Assembly: GCA_041946825.1 (NCBI GenBank)
Contig: JBHGBD010000005.1
Coordinates: 186,001-250,000, forward strand
Reading direction: 5' to 3'
Source: CAZTHM01 sp041946825
GTDB lineage: Bacteria > Acidobacteriota > Terriglobia > UBA7540
Length of the DNA: 64,000 nt
Shown here: one piece after another, positions 8,868-17,745 of the stretch
Position numbering within the stretch: position 1 is the first letter of the stretch
Layout of the letters: each line of letters begins with the position of its first letter
Position numbers and translations under genes: made by a program
The notes under the pieces: model-generated
Told to the model about the DNA's origin: nothing
Seen by the model: the letters and a program-made list of their open reading frames with translations, nothing else
Database searches by the model: none

Positions 8868-8922
8868 CGTCCACCTCCGCTCGGCTCAAGGCCAGGGGGT
8901 TAAGATTGTCGAAGCCACCGCC

Positions 8923-10155
8923 CTATGGGGCGGGTGGAGAATCCTCCTCGGCCCGGTCCAGGCGATAGAGGAGGTTGTCCGTCTTCTCGAGTCGGTCGGC
9001 TCGGAGCTTTTCGTAAACCGTCAGGACCTGTCGCGCTTCTTCCTTGCGCCCGAGACGGCTCAGAACCTGGGAAAGCTCAAATTGCGCCACCTCGCTGTCC
9101 GGCGCCATCCGGACGGCTTCCCGTAGTTGTTCGAGGGCCTGCCCCAGGTTTCCCCGCGCGGCCTGTATTCTGCCCAATCCCGCGTGCGCTTCCGGCAGGT
9201 CGGCATTGAGCGCCAAACCCCGCTCGAAAAGTTTCTCCGCGTCGTCGAGTTTGCCCTGTTTGCGGAGGATCTCCGCCAGCTCAACGTAGCACCGCGCGTG
9301 CGTAGGGTCAATCCTCAGTTCGGCCTCGAAAGCCTGTCGAGCCTCCTCCCAGGCCGCCGGCTCGTTCGAGGAGCGGATGAGCATCAGTCCCAGGCGGTAA
9401 TGCAGCCCCGACGCATTCGGCGCCAGCGCGACGGCCTTGCGGTATTGAACTGCCGCGGGCGCGTATTGCTTGTGGGCCTCCAGCAGATCCCCCGCGAGTT
9501 GGCGCGCGCGAAAGGAGGTGGGCGCTACCTCAATCATGCGGCCCGCGAGGATCGAGGAAAGCTGAAAATACAGCCGAGTTGCAATGTACAGAACATCGGG
9601 ATCGTCGGGGTGATCGCGGAGCAAGACTTGCACGACCTCGGCAGCGCGCAACGGTTTGCGCATGGCAACGTGAAGTTGCTCAAGATTGATCCCCACCATG
9701 CGCTTCAGCTCTTTGTCCTTCTCGCTGGCAAACGCTTTTTCCAGATAAGGCAGGGCCTCCTGATAATGCCCCGCCTCCGCTTCCGCGATGCCCAGAAACG
9801 CTCCGGCATGAGGCAATTGCGGGTCGAGCTTCAAAGCCTGGCGGTAATTCTCCGCGGCTTTGTCGTAACGGCTCGTCGAGTAGTACGCCAGACCCAGGTT
9901 CGCCAGGACCTCCGGCGAGCGTGGCTGCAGCTTAACCAACTGTTCGAGCAGTGGGATCGCCTCATCAAATCGGCTGGCGGCCATCGCCGCAGCGGCGCGA
10001 CGGTTCAATTCATCGACTTGGGAAGGGCGGGCCGGTTTGGCCGCCTGCATGCCGGCGGCAGACAGGATTTCCGCGGCCAGAAACACCAAAGAAACCAGGC
10101 CTGCGGTGCCAACCGCCCAACGATATGGAGAAGCGAGTACCAACGCTGACCCCAA
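8923..10155 (-). CDS. Exported TPR-repeat protein
   Basis: A 410-residue protein with an N-terminal hydrophobic segment (VGTAGLVSLVFLAAEILSAAG) serving as signal peptide or anchor, then TPR units from about residue 45 to 390. Clear examples are PEVLANLGLAYYSTSRYDKA and ARCYVELAEILRKQGKLDDA. There is no catalytic domain. The start at 10155 is TTG with no clear ribosome-binding site, so the true start may differ by a few codons. It sits downstream of the TonB receptor but beyond that gene's terminator. A protein-protein interaction role in the periplasm is the most that can be said. Confidence 0.78.
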   Translation of the reverse strand: MGSALVLASPYRWAVGTAGLVSLVFLAAEILSAAGMQAAKPARPSQVDELNRRAAAAMAASRFDEAIPLLEQLVKLQPRSPEVLANLGLAYYSTSRYDKAAENYRQALKLDPQLPHAGAFLGIAEAEAGHYQEALPYLEKAFASEKDKELKRMVGINLEQLHVAMRKPLRAAEVVQVLLRDHPDDPDVLYIATRLYFQLSSILAGRMIEVAPTSFRARQLAGDLLEAHKQYAPAAVQYRKAVALAPNASGLHYRLGLMLIRSSNEPAAWEEARQAFEAELRIDPTHARCYVELAEILRKQGKLDDAEKLFERGLALNADLPEAHAGLGRIQAARGNLGQALEQLREAVRMAPDSEVAQFELSQVLSRLGRKEEARQVLTVYEKLRADRLEKTDNLLYRLDRAEEDSPPAP

Positions 10156-10170
10156 GCGATTCTATCAGAA

Positions 10171-10206
10171 AAGAAAAACCCCGAGGCCCTTGCGGGCCCC
10201 GGGGTA
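10171..10206 (-). terminator. Rho-independent terminator of the TonB-receptor gene
   Basis: Read on the minus strand, CCCCGGGGCCC, a four-base loop and GGGCCTCGGGG form an 11-bp stem with one mismatch (10179-10204). It is followed by a run of T with one C (TTTTTCTTTT). It lies 20-60 bp after the stop of the receptor gene at 10228, so it should end that transcript and isolate the downstream TPR gene. Confidence 0.85.
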
Positions 10207-10227
10207 GATAGCAAATTCCAAACCAGG

Positions 10228-13200
10228 CTAAAAGATGAATTTCAGCCCAAGCTGGATAATGCGCGGCTGCCAGGCGCTGGTGACCTCGCCGAAGTTTCCG
10301 GCTGTCCCGCAAACTCCGCCGTAGGTCACGGTATCCGAGCAACCGGTGTTGACATCATGCCACTGCGTGTGGTTCCAGCTATTGAACGTCTCGAACCGGA
10401 ACTGAACCTTTGCTCTCTCTTTGATCGAAATATCCTTGAAGAGAGAGAGATCCCAGTTGTTCCGTCCCGGGCCGATGAGGGTGTTTTTGCCCAGGTAGCC
10501 GAACATACCCGGCTGACCATCCGCGTAGAGCTGGTCACGCGTGGGCTGTGTGAAAGCGTCCACGTTGAACCATTGCACCGTCGGTCCGTAGGTGTCGTTC
10601 TGGACGATGCTCTGGCCGGACTGCTTCCCGACAGAGTTGCAGCGCATCCCCGTGCCCGTGCCGGTGTTGTCGCCGGTTCCGCAGCCAATGTCAAGTGGCG
10701 TGCCGCTCATGAAGGTACTGATGCCGCTGACCGTCCAGCCACCCAGCGTGTTCTTAACCCAGGCATTGGAGTTCTTGAAGAACGGCAGGTCGTAGGTGTA
10801 ACCGAGGGTGATGATCTGCCGGCGATCGAGTTGCGAACTCCCCCGCCAGCGGAACAAGTTATGCCAGTCCTCACCATGGTTGTCCCCCTGACCGCCCGCG
10901 GTGTCGATGGCGTGTGACCAGGTGTAGTTGGCAATGAGGCTCAACCCATGGCTGATCTGGTGCCGGTAGCTGCCCTGGAGCGAATTGTAATTGGACCTGG
11001 CGACCCCGTCCGCTCTCATGTTGACGCCACTGAATCCCTGGTAGGGCAAATAGGGATAAGAGTCGGCGCCACCAATCAGGTCGTCCTGGATGTCGTGGGG
11101 CAATCCCATGGGAACGATGTTGATCTGGTGGTCGAGGCTCAGGTGGCTGCCCACGTTCCCAACGTAAGCGAGAGTGACCAGGTCGTTGGGCGTGAGTTGG
11201 TGTTGGATGTTGAAGTTCCACTGCCAGGTCCGCGGGAATGGTGAGGTTCTGGATACGGTGTTGATTCCAGGCGGTCCTATGGTTCCTCCGCCTAGTCCGA
11301 TTTCTGCCCAGCTATCCAGGTTATAGAGCGCGGGGCTGTAAGCGAAGGGCGCGCCGCCCTGGGTGGACTCGGATCCCGCTTCGTTGCCGTTCAGGCCGTC
11401 GTAGAAGAGGCCCGCGGCAGCGCGAATCGAGGTCTTGCCCTTGCCGAAGGGATCCCAGGCAAAGCCTAGCCGGGGCGCGATATTCTTGAATTCGCCGGTC
11501 TGGCAGGCGACCTGAATACCCCCCTGACCGCATTGCACCAAGCCGTTGCCGAATGTCAGGTAGCCCTGGCCTGTCACGGGATCGATCGGGAAGATCGTCC
11601 CGCTGCCCGGGATCAGGAAGCCGTTGTCGTCACGCAGGGGCGCCTCGGCAGCGTTGTAAAGGTTCGGATAGAAGCCCGATTGCTGGAGGAAGCGCTCCCG
11701 GTTACGAGTAAACAGGTAGTAGCGCACGCCGAGGTTGACCGTCAAGTTCGGGGTTACCTTCCAGTCGTCCTGGATATAGGGCTCGAAATTCGTCGAACGA
11801 TAGTAGCCCTTTCCGAACTTGTTCCCTTCCGAGTAGCTCTGGATAACACCGCTCAGCAGGTCGGCCATCGCGTTGCCAGTGGTGTTGTCACCCCAGTTCG
11901 CGAAAATGGCGTAGCCCTGAACGCTGCCACCGAAAGCCTCGTTCTTTCGGAAGCGTTCCACGTAGGCCCCGAATTTGAGGGTGTGCTTGCCCTTAATCCA
12001 GGTCATGTTTTCTTTCCACGTGACGATGGGGTTGGAGTTGTAAGGGCCGATGGGGAACCAGCCGGAATCCATCCCCCCCTTGGAGAATTCCGAGCCGCCG
12101 CTCACCACCAGCCGGGTGACGAGCGGAAACGCCTCGTGCCCGGGGAACATAGAGGGAATGCTATAGCTGGAACTCTTGACAAGGGTCCCCGAAGGTGAAG
12201 AATCTCCCGCGCTGGCCACCAGATCAATGTGGTCCACGGTATAGGCCATGATGGTTTCGCTGAACAGTTGGGGTGTCAAACTGTGGGCGAAGTTCAGCAC
12301 GGCGCTCTTCCCAGGTCCTTTGAACGCGGTCTTGACCGAATCGATATCCGACCAGTCCCACAGCGAGTAGGGTGTGATCGTGTCCCAGGCATCCTGGGTA
12401 TAGCGGACAAACAGGCGCGTGCGATCACTGAAGTTGTGGTCCACACGAATCTGTTCCTCCCGCCAGTTCACCGGGCTGCCGGCCGTTCCGATGCGCCGGT
12501 GGTTCCCGCTGTTGGGAAGAGGAATGTAGTCGTTCATGAGCTCGACGCTGTTGGGATCAAGCGAGGGCAACAGACCGGTAACTTTGTCGGCGTTGCTCGG
12601 GAAGGTGCATCCGTCACTTGCTAGGACTGGGTCGTAATTCGCGCTATCACCAGTGAAGCCTGGCAGCAAATTCCCGTCCTCGTCGCGAATATTGTCCCCT
12701 CCCATACACTGGCTGAAGTCGCCTTGACGCTCCAGCAGGGTCGGGACAAAGTAGGAACTCACCGCGCTGTCGCGGAACTTCCGCCAGGACTGTGACCAGA
12801 AGAAGAACGTTTTGTCTTTAGCTGTATTGTAAACTCCGGGAATGTAGACCGGCCCGCCCACCGTGTATCCGTACTCATTCCGCTTGTGGGGGTTTCTTTC
12901 CGGAATCGAACCCAGAGTCTCGCGATTCGTAAAGAAGTTGTTGGCGTTCAGCTTGTCATTGCGGAGGAATTCGAACACTGACCCGTGGAAATCCTTGGTG
13001 CCGGATTTTGTGCTGACCTCAATATAACCACCGCTGTGCTGCCCGATATCCGCACCGTAGTTGGCGGTCGAAATGCGAAACTCGCCGATGGAGTCCAAGC
13101 TCGGATAGGTGTTCAGTGTGCTATTGGAACCCCGGTCGGAGTTGTTGCCGCCGTCGATTTCCCACGTGTTGTAAACTGTGCGGCCACCGTTGAAGGAGAA

Positions 13201-13740
13201 CTCGACGTTGCCCAGCACGCCCACCGCGTCGGTGTTCAGCCCGTTCATCGGCGCCGCGCCGGGGACAAGAGCTGCCAGGGCAACGAAGTTGCGCGCCGGC
13301 AGCGACAGGTTGAGGATTTGGTTTCCAGTCACGACTCCGGAGAGCGCTGCCGTTTCCGTCTCGACGGCGGTCAGCGTTCCGGTTACTTCGACGGTCGTGG
13401 TTGTGCCCGCCACTTGCATCACGAGCTCCACACGCACCTTGCCGCCGACTTGCAGCACGATGTCGCGGTGGCTGGCAGGTTGGAAGCCTTTCGCCTCCGC
13501 CTTAACCTCATAAGTCCCTGCGGTCAGGGCGGGGAGAATGAACTCACCGGCCTCGTTCGATTGCACGGGATTGCGCACTCCCGTACCCTGGTTGGTGATT
13601 GTCACCGCGGCGTCAGGGATGACCGCACCGCTGGCGTCGCGGACCGAGCCGGAAATCTGCCCGGTGGACTGGGCGAGAAGTCCGGATACGTTGAGCAGGA
13701 AGACAATGCCGCTCAAAAAAACGAGCAGTTTTATTCTCAT
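10228..13740 (-). CDS. TonB-dependent receptor, Oar-like, with carboxypeptidase-regulatory domain
   Basis: A 1170-residue outer-membrane protein. After a signal peptide (residues 1-23, ending SGLLAQ) comes a carboxypeptidase-regulatory-like domain at about 25-110, then a plug-like region (ALVPGAAPMNGLN, GGYIEVSTKSGTKDFHG) and a long beta-barrel ending in LGLKFIF, with a terminal phenylalanine as usual for outer-membrane barrels. The large acidobacterial receptors of this type are thought to import sugars or peptides with TonB energy. ATG at 13740 is chosen because GGAGGG lies just upstream; the frame opens ten codons earlier. A clear terminator follows. Confidence 0.9.
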   Translation of the reverse strand: MRIKLLVFLSGIVFLLNVSGLLAQSTGQISGSVRDASGAVIPDAAVTITNQGTGVRNPVQSNEAGEFILPALTAGTYEVKAEAKGFQPASHRDIVLQVGGKVRVELVMQVAGTTTTVEVTGTLTAVETETAALSGVVTGNQILNLSLPARNFVALAALVPGAAPMNGLNTDAVGVLGNVEFSFNGGRTVYNTWEIDGGNNSDRGSNSTLNTYPSLDSIGEFRISTANYGADIGQHSGGYIEVSTKSGTKDFHGSVFEFLRNDKLNANNFFTNRETLGSIPERNPHKRNEYGYTVGGPVYIPGVYNTAKDKTFFFWSQSWRKFRDSAVSSYFVPTLLERQGDFSQCMGGDNIRDEDGNLLPGFTGDSANYDPVLASDGCTFPSNADKVTGLLPSLDPNSVELMNDYIPLPNSGNHRRIGTAGSPVNWREEQIRVDHNFSDRTRLFVRYTQDAWDTITPYSLWDWSDIDSVKTAFKGPGKSAVLNFAHSLTPQLFSETIMAYTVDHIDLVASAGDSSPSGTLVKSSSYSIPSMFPGHEAFPLVTRLVVSGGSEFSKGGMDSGWFPIGPYNSNPIVTWKENMTWIKGKHTLKFGAYVERFRKNEAFGGSVQGYAIFANWGDNTTGNAMADLLSGVIQSYSEGNKFGKGYYRSTNFEPYIQDDWKVTPNLTVNLGVRYYLFTRNRERFLQQSGFYPNLYNAAEAPLRDDNGFLIPGSGTIFPIDPVTGQGYLTFGNGLVQCGQGGIQVACQTGEFKNIAPRLGFAWDPFGKGKTSIRAAAGLFYDGLNGNEAGSESTQGGAPFAYSPALYNLDSWAEIGLGGGTIGPPGINTVSRTSPFPRTWQWNFNIQHQLTPNDLVTLAYVGNVGSHLSLDHQINIVPMGLPHDIQDDLIGGADSYPYLPYQGFSGVNMRADGVARSNYNSLQGSYRHQISHGLSLIANYTWSHAIDTAGGQGDNHGEDWHNLFRWRGSSQLDRRQIITLGYTYDLPFFKNSNAWVKNTLGGWTVSGISTFMSGTPLDIGCGTGDNTGTGTGMRCNSVGKQSGQSIVQNDTYGPTVQWFNVDAFTQPTRDQLYADGQPGMFGYLGKNTLIGPGRNNWDLSLFKDISIKERAKVQFRFETFNSWNHTQWHDVNTGCSDTVTYGGVCGTAGNFGEVTSAWQPRIIQLGLKFIF

Positions 13741-14297
13741 CAAGAACCCTCCTTCTAATGCTTGTGCCAAGGGCGGCTAAGGTAGGCTGTCTCCGAATAC
13801 GGGTCCCCAATAGAGCTGATCGAGAGGCCCGGTTGTCAGTTCTTCTTCGGTACCGGGCCGGAAAGGTACCGCCGATGGCCGCTGAATGCGTGGCAAGTAG
13901 CTTGCCAAACTAATGAGTTGCCGCCGAACTAACTAGTACTTCTAAAGTGTTGAACTAAATGGAAGGAAATGGGGAACACAGTTTAGTTGTGCTGACGAGG
14001 GATGGCCAATCCCAAAAGCCATAGTCTGGTGTTTCACTTTTCATATGGATTGACGTTCAAAATGACAAAATGTCCGAGATTGAACCATTCAAAACTAGGC
14101 ATAGCCTATTGACTGTATATCCAGGAAACAGACAAATTGACCGACCCCTGAGGCCGTGAAAGACCTTGACCTCTCATTCCTGCCTCGCCCAACTTGTTTG
14201 AACTATTCGAACGGGCTACAATGATTCTTGCCTCTTGTCGTGGGTTGGGTCCTCTTTCCCCGGCCCAGATTCAGTCGGGGCTGGGGATTGGTAATCC
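13741..14297. other. Divergent intergenic region between receptor and sulfatase genes
   Basis: These 557 bases contain no supported gene. Near 13848-13871 there is a hairpin with arms CGGTACC and GGTACCG around a 10-base loop, which would fall in the receptor's leader. The stretch 13880-14110 is AT-richer than its surroundings. A good sigma-70-like promoter for the plus-strand sulfatase gene is listed separately. None of the window's repeat families occurs here. Confidence 0.6.
14194..14222 (+). promoter_or_regulatory. Predicted promoter of the TPR-sulfatase gene
   Basis: TTGTTT at 14194-14199 and TACAAT at 14217-14222 are separated by 17 bases, close to the sigma-70 consensus. The predicted transcript would start near 14229, giving a leader of about 70 bases before ATG at 14298. 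Prediction from pattern only. Confidence 0.45.
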
Positions 14298-16448
14298 ATG
14301 AGGTTTGCCCCCGGTTCTAAGTCGAACGCCTCCCCCACCGCATCTCCCGTTCGAAGTTTCGAGCTAATTTTCGTACTGTTGGCAGCCGTGGCTCTTTCCG
14401 CGGTCAGTTGCAGCAAGAAAGCAGAGGGTCCTCAGACCAACATCATTCTGATCACCGTGGACACTTTGCGGGCAGACCGCTTAGGTTGTTATGGCAACAC
14501 GTCGGTGGAGACTCCGGCAATGGACGCGTTGGCCAGCGACGGCGTACTGTTCCAGCGCGCCATCGCTCAGGTCCCCCTGACGGCCCCCTCGCATGCTGCG
14601 ATCCTCACCGGGACTTATCCTGTCTGGAACGGAATGCGCGACTGGACGGACCCTGGGATGCGCCCCGACGTTCCGACCCTGGCCGAGATCTTCAAGCGCC
14701 AGGGCTACCAAACGGCGGCGTTTGTCAGCGCCTTTGCGCTCGATTCCATGTGGGGTCTGAACCGCGGGTTCGATTACTACGACGATTGGTTCAAGGCCCA
14801 GGACTATAGGCAGGCCAAGAGGCAAAGCGTCGAGCGACCTGCCCAGGAAACGGTTGAGCGGGCACTCGCCTGGCTGAAGTCGCGTGGAGCAACCCCGTTC
14901 TTCCTCTGGCTGCACCTGTACGATCCGCACGCGCCGTACACTCCGCCCGAACCATTCAAATCCCGCTACCACGGCCGACCCTACGATGGCGAGGTGGCCT
15001 ATACCGACCAGCAGTTGGGGCGCTTCCTGCAGTCCCTGAAAGACCAGGGTCTTTATTCCTCCGCCTTCATCCTGCTGACCAGCGACCATGGCGAGGCACT
15101 GGGCGAGCACAACGAGCAGCAGCATGGCTACTTCATTTACAGCGCCAGCATCCACGTTCCGCTGATTATGAAATTCCCGGAAGGGTTTGAGGTGGCGCAC
15201 CGGTCGGTCCCGCAGGTCGTCAACACCCTCGACCTGGCTCCGACCATGGTGCAATACTGCGCTCTGCCCGCCTCCGACCTGAAAAGCTTTCAGGGATACA
15301 GTCTGCTGTCGTTGGTAACGAAAGGCGCCGGCGGTGCTGCGCGTTATGGCTACTCAGAGTCGCTTTACCCACGCAGCCTGGTCGGTGCGAGCGCGCTCTT
15401 CGGGATTCGAACGGAGCATTACCAGTACATCCGCGCCCCGCGCGAGGAACTCTACGATCTCGATCACGATCCCGCGGAGAAGACCAACCTCATTCGCGAG
15501 AAGCCGGCGGTCGCGCAGGAGCTCCGCGACGCCCTGCAGTCGACCTTGTCGCGGTACACACGGCCCGAGGGCGGTCAGGACAAAGCCCAAATCGATCCGG
15601 AAACCGCCGAGAAGCTGCGCTCACTCGGATACGTCAGTTTCTCGGGGGCTAAGCGGCCTTCCGGCGACGACCGAAATGCGCCGGACCCCAAGGATCTCAT
15701 CGCCACTCATAATCAGCTCATGCGGGCGATCGAGTTGGGCGACCGCGGCGCCCTGCGCGAAGCAAACGCAATGCTGGCCGAGCTCGCCACGAAAAGTCCG
15801 CGCATTTATCTCATTCCGTTTCTGCTGGGAGAGAACCTCCGGGGGCTCGGTGAGAATCGCAAAGCGATTTCCCAGTACTTGCGCGCGCTGGAACTGAATC
15901 CGCTTTCTGAGCAGGCGGCGCTGGGCCTGGGAAACGCCGCCTATGCCGCGGAGGATAACGACCAAGCATCCAAAGCCTTCGCGCTGGCGCTGCAGTTGAA
16001 TCCGCGGGATTTCATGGCCCGCCTGGCTCTCGCGAAGGTTTACTGGCGGCTCAATCGCCTGCCCCAGGCGGCGGAAGAACAACTCCGGGTGCTTCAGGAC
16101 CATCCAAATCTGGCGGAAGCGCATGCGGACTATGGCGTCACTCTCGTGAGGTTGCAGAGATATTCCGAGGCGTTACCCGTATTCTCGAAGGCGATCTCTC
16201 TGGGTTATCAGGAAGCAACGGGCTACAACTTCATGGCCAACGCCCTGATGGCCGAAGGCCGGGCGGATGAGGCCGTGCGGGCCTATGAGAAAGCGATTGC
16301 CCTCGACCCGAAATACCCGACGCCGATGGTCAACCTGGCCCTCCATTATCAGCAGACCGGAGACAGGGAGAAAGCGCGGGGATATTTCCAGCGAGCCTGC
16401 CGGGCCAGCCCCGAGCTCTGCCGGGAACTGGCGCCAAGGTTCCGCTAG
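14298..16448 (+). CDS. Lipoprotein sulfatase-fold enzyme with C-terminal TPR domain
   Basis: A 716-residue protein. A hydrophobic segment at 22-41 ends in LSAVSC, a lipobox. The sulfatase/alkaline-phosphatase fold spans about 45-440: NIILITVDTLRADRLGCYG is the first metal site, SDHGEALGEHN the second, and WLHLYDPHAPYTPP a further conserved segment. Where formylglycine sulfatases have CxPSR, this reads PLTAPSHAAILTG, with threonine in the cysteine position, so formylglycine chemistry is unlikely. Residues 480-710 contain about six TPRs. Proteins of this layout are frequent in Acidobacteriota, and the substrate is unknown. The next TPR gene follows after 15 bp and is probably cotranscribed. Confidence 0.85.
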   Translation: MRFAPGSKSNASPTASPVRSFELIFVLLAAVALSAVSCSKKAEGPQTNIILITVDTLRADRLGCYGNTSVETPAMDALASDGVLFQRAIAQVPLTAPSHAAILTGTYPVWNGMRDWTDPGMRPDVPTLAEIFKRQGYQTAAFVSAFALDSMWGLNRGFDYYDDWFKAQDYRQAKRQSVERPAQETVERALAWLKSRGATPFFLWLHLYDPHAPYTPPEPFKSRYHGRPYDGEVAYTDQQLGRFLQSLKDQGLYSSAFILLTSDHGEALGEHNEQQHGYFIYSASIHVPLIMKFPEGFEVAHRSVPQVVNTLDLAPTMVQYCALPASDLKSFQGYSLLSLVTKGAGGAARYGYSESLYPRSLVGASALFGIRTEHYQYIRAPREELYDLDHDPAEKTNLIREKPAVAQELRDALQSTLSRYTRPEGGQDKAQIDPETAEKLRSLGYVSFSGAKRPSGDDRNAPDPKDLIATHNQLMRAIELGDRGALREANAMLAELATKSPRIYLIPFLLGENLRGLGENRKAISQYLRALELNPLSEQAALGLGNAAYAAEDNDQASKAFALALQLNPRDFMARLALAKVYWRLNRLPQAAEEQLRVLQDHPNLAEAHADYGVTLVRLQRYSEALPVFSKAISLGYQEATGYNFMANALMAEGRADEAVRAYEKAIALDPKYPTPMVNLALHYQQTGDREKARGYFQRACRASPELCRELAPRFR

Positions 16449-16463
16449 GCGGTGAGAGTCACG

Positions 16464-17660
16464 ATGCGCGGTATCTGCAGGGTAGTTTCTCTTTTACTGA
16501 CCGGTTGGGCGCCGTGGCTTCTTGCTCAGGCTTACCCCCTTCCGCCGCAGCGAACCAATAACGTTGCGGAGATCTTCCAGACTGCCCAGAAGAACCTGCA
16601 AGCGGGGGCCTACTCACAAGCAGAGGAAGGGTTCCGCGAAGTTCTGCGTCTCGACCCGCGCTCCGCCGCGGGCTATGCCAACCTCGGTGTCGTCTACATG
16701 CGCACCGAGCGGTTCCAAAAGGCCGTGGAGGCCTTCCAGGACGCGGCGCGCCTGGCTCCGCGGGTTGCCGGGATTCAACTTAACCTCGGTCTTGCTTTTC
16801 TGCGCCTCAATAAATACCAGGAGGCAATCGCTCCCTTTCGACGCGCCCTGGAACTTGACCCCGGACAGACTCGCACGCGTTATCTCCTGGGGATGAGCTG
16901 TTACATGGCAGACGACTACAAGGGCGCCGTCGAAGCCCTGGAGCCGATCTACTCCGAGTTCTCTTCTCAGATGGATTACCTCTACATCCTCGGCAGTTCA
17001 CAGGGCAAAACCGGAAATGAGAAGGAGGCCGCGCGTATCTTCGACCGGATGTTCACAACCGGCGGTGACTCGCCGCGCATCCACTGGCTGATGGGGAACG
17101 CCTTTCTCAACCAGCAGGTTAATCAGAAGGCTGTGGAGGAACTCGAGAAGGCGCGCGATGACTCGAGCCTGCCCAATGTCCATTACAGCTTGGCGCTCGC
17201 CTACTATCGCGTCAAGCGGCTCGACGACGCGATGAAGGAGTTGAAGGAGGAAATCAGCATCAATCCCAGTTTCCCCTCGTCGTACGGACTGCTGGGCAGC
17301 ATCTATCTCGATCTCCGGAAGCTGGAAGACGCCGAGTCGAACTATCGCAAGGCGCTGGCGCTCAATCCCCATCAACCTGCCGCCTTGTACGGGCTGGGCA
17401 GGATTTCGCTTCTCAAGGGTGACGCCAATGAGGCAGTGGCCAATCTGTTGCGCGCCGCCGAACTCAAGCCCGACGACGACAGCATCCACTTCCAGCTCGG
17501 CCAGGCCTATCGAAAACTCGGCCGGAAAGCCGATGCCGACAAGGAACTCGCCCGCGTCCAGGAACTCCAGGCCAGCGAACGCGAAATGCTGGAAAGAAAA
17601 GTCCTCGGCGACCTGCCGCCCTCCCCGGTTCAGGCACCCGCAATTCCCAACACCCACTGA
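16464..17660 (+). CDS. Exported TPR-repeat protein
   Basis: A 398-residue protein with a signal peptide (VVSLLLTGWAPWLLAQA) and TPR units through almost all of the rest (YANLGVVYMRTERFQKAVEA and similar), ending in a proline-rich tail. I chose ATG at 16464, with GGTGAG about eight bases upstream, rather than GTG at 16452. The gene begins 15 bp after the TPR-sulfatase and is likely its operon partner. No catalytic motif is present. Confidence 0.82.
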   Translation: MRGICRVVSLLLTGWAPWLLAQAYPLPPQRTNNVAEIFQTAQKNLQAGAYSQAEEGFREVLRLDPRSAAGYANLGVVYMRTERFQKAVEAFQDAARLAPRVAGIQLNLGLAFLRLNKYQEAIAPFRRALELDPGQTRTRYLLGMSCYMADDYKGAVEALEPIYSEFSSQMDYLYILGSSQGKTGNEKEAARIFDRMFTTGGDSPRIHWLMGNAFLNQQVNQKAVEELEKARDDSSLPNVHYSLALAYYRVKRLDDAMKELKEEISINPSFPSSYGLLGSIYLDLRKLEDAESNYRKALALNPHQPAALYGLGRISLLKGDANEAVANLLRAAELKPDDDSIHFQLGQAYRKLGRKADADKELARVQELQASEREMLERKVLGDLPPSPVQAPAIPNTH

Positions 17661-17745
17661 GAGAAAACCTTCTGGCCAGCGGCGCCGAATGCGATTAGAA
17701 TCCGCGGCGCGCGCGGCTTGATGGGCCGGGCGGGGAGGATACGAC

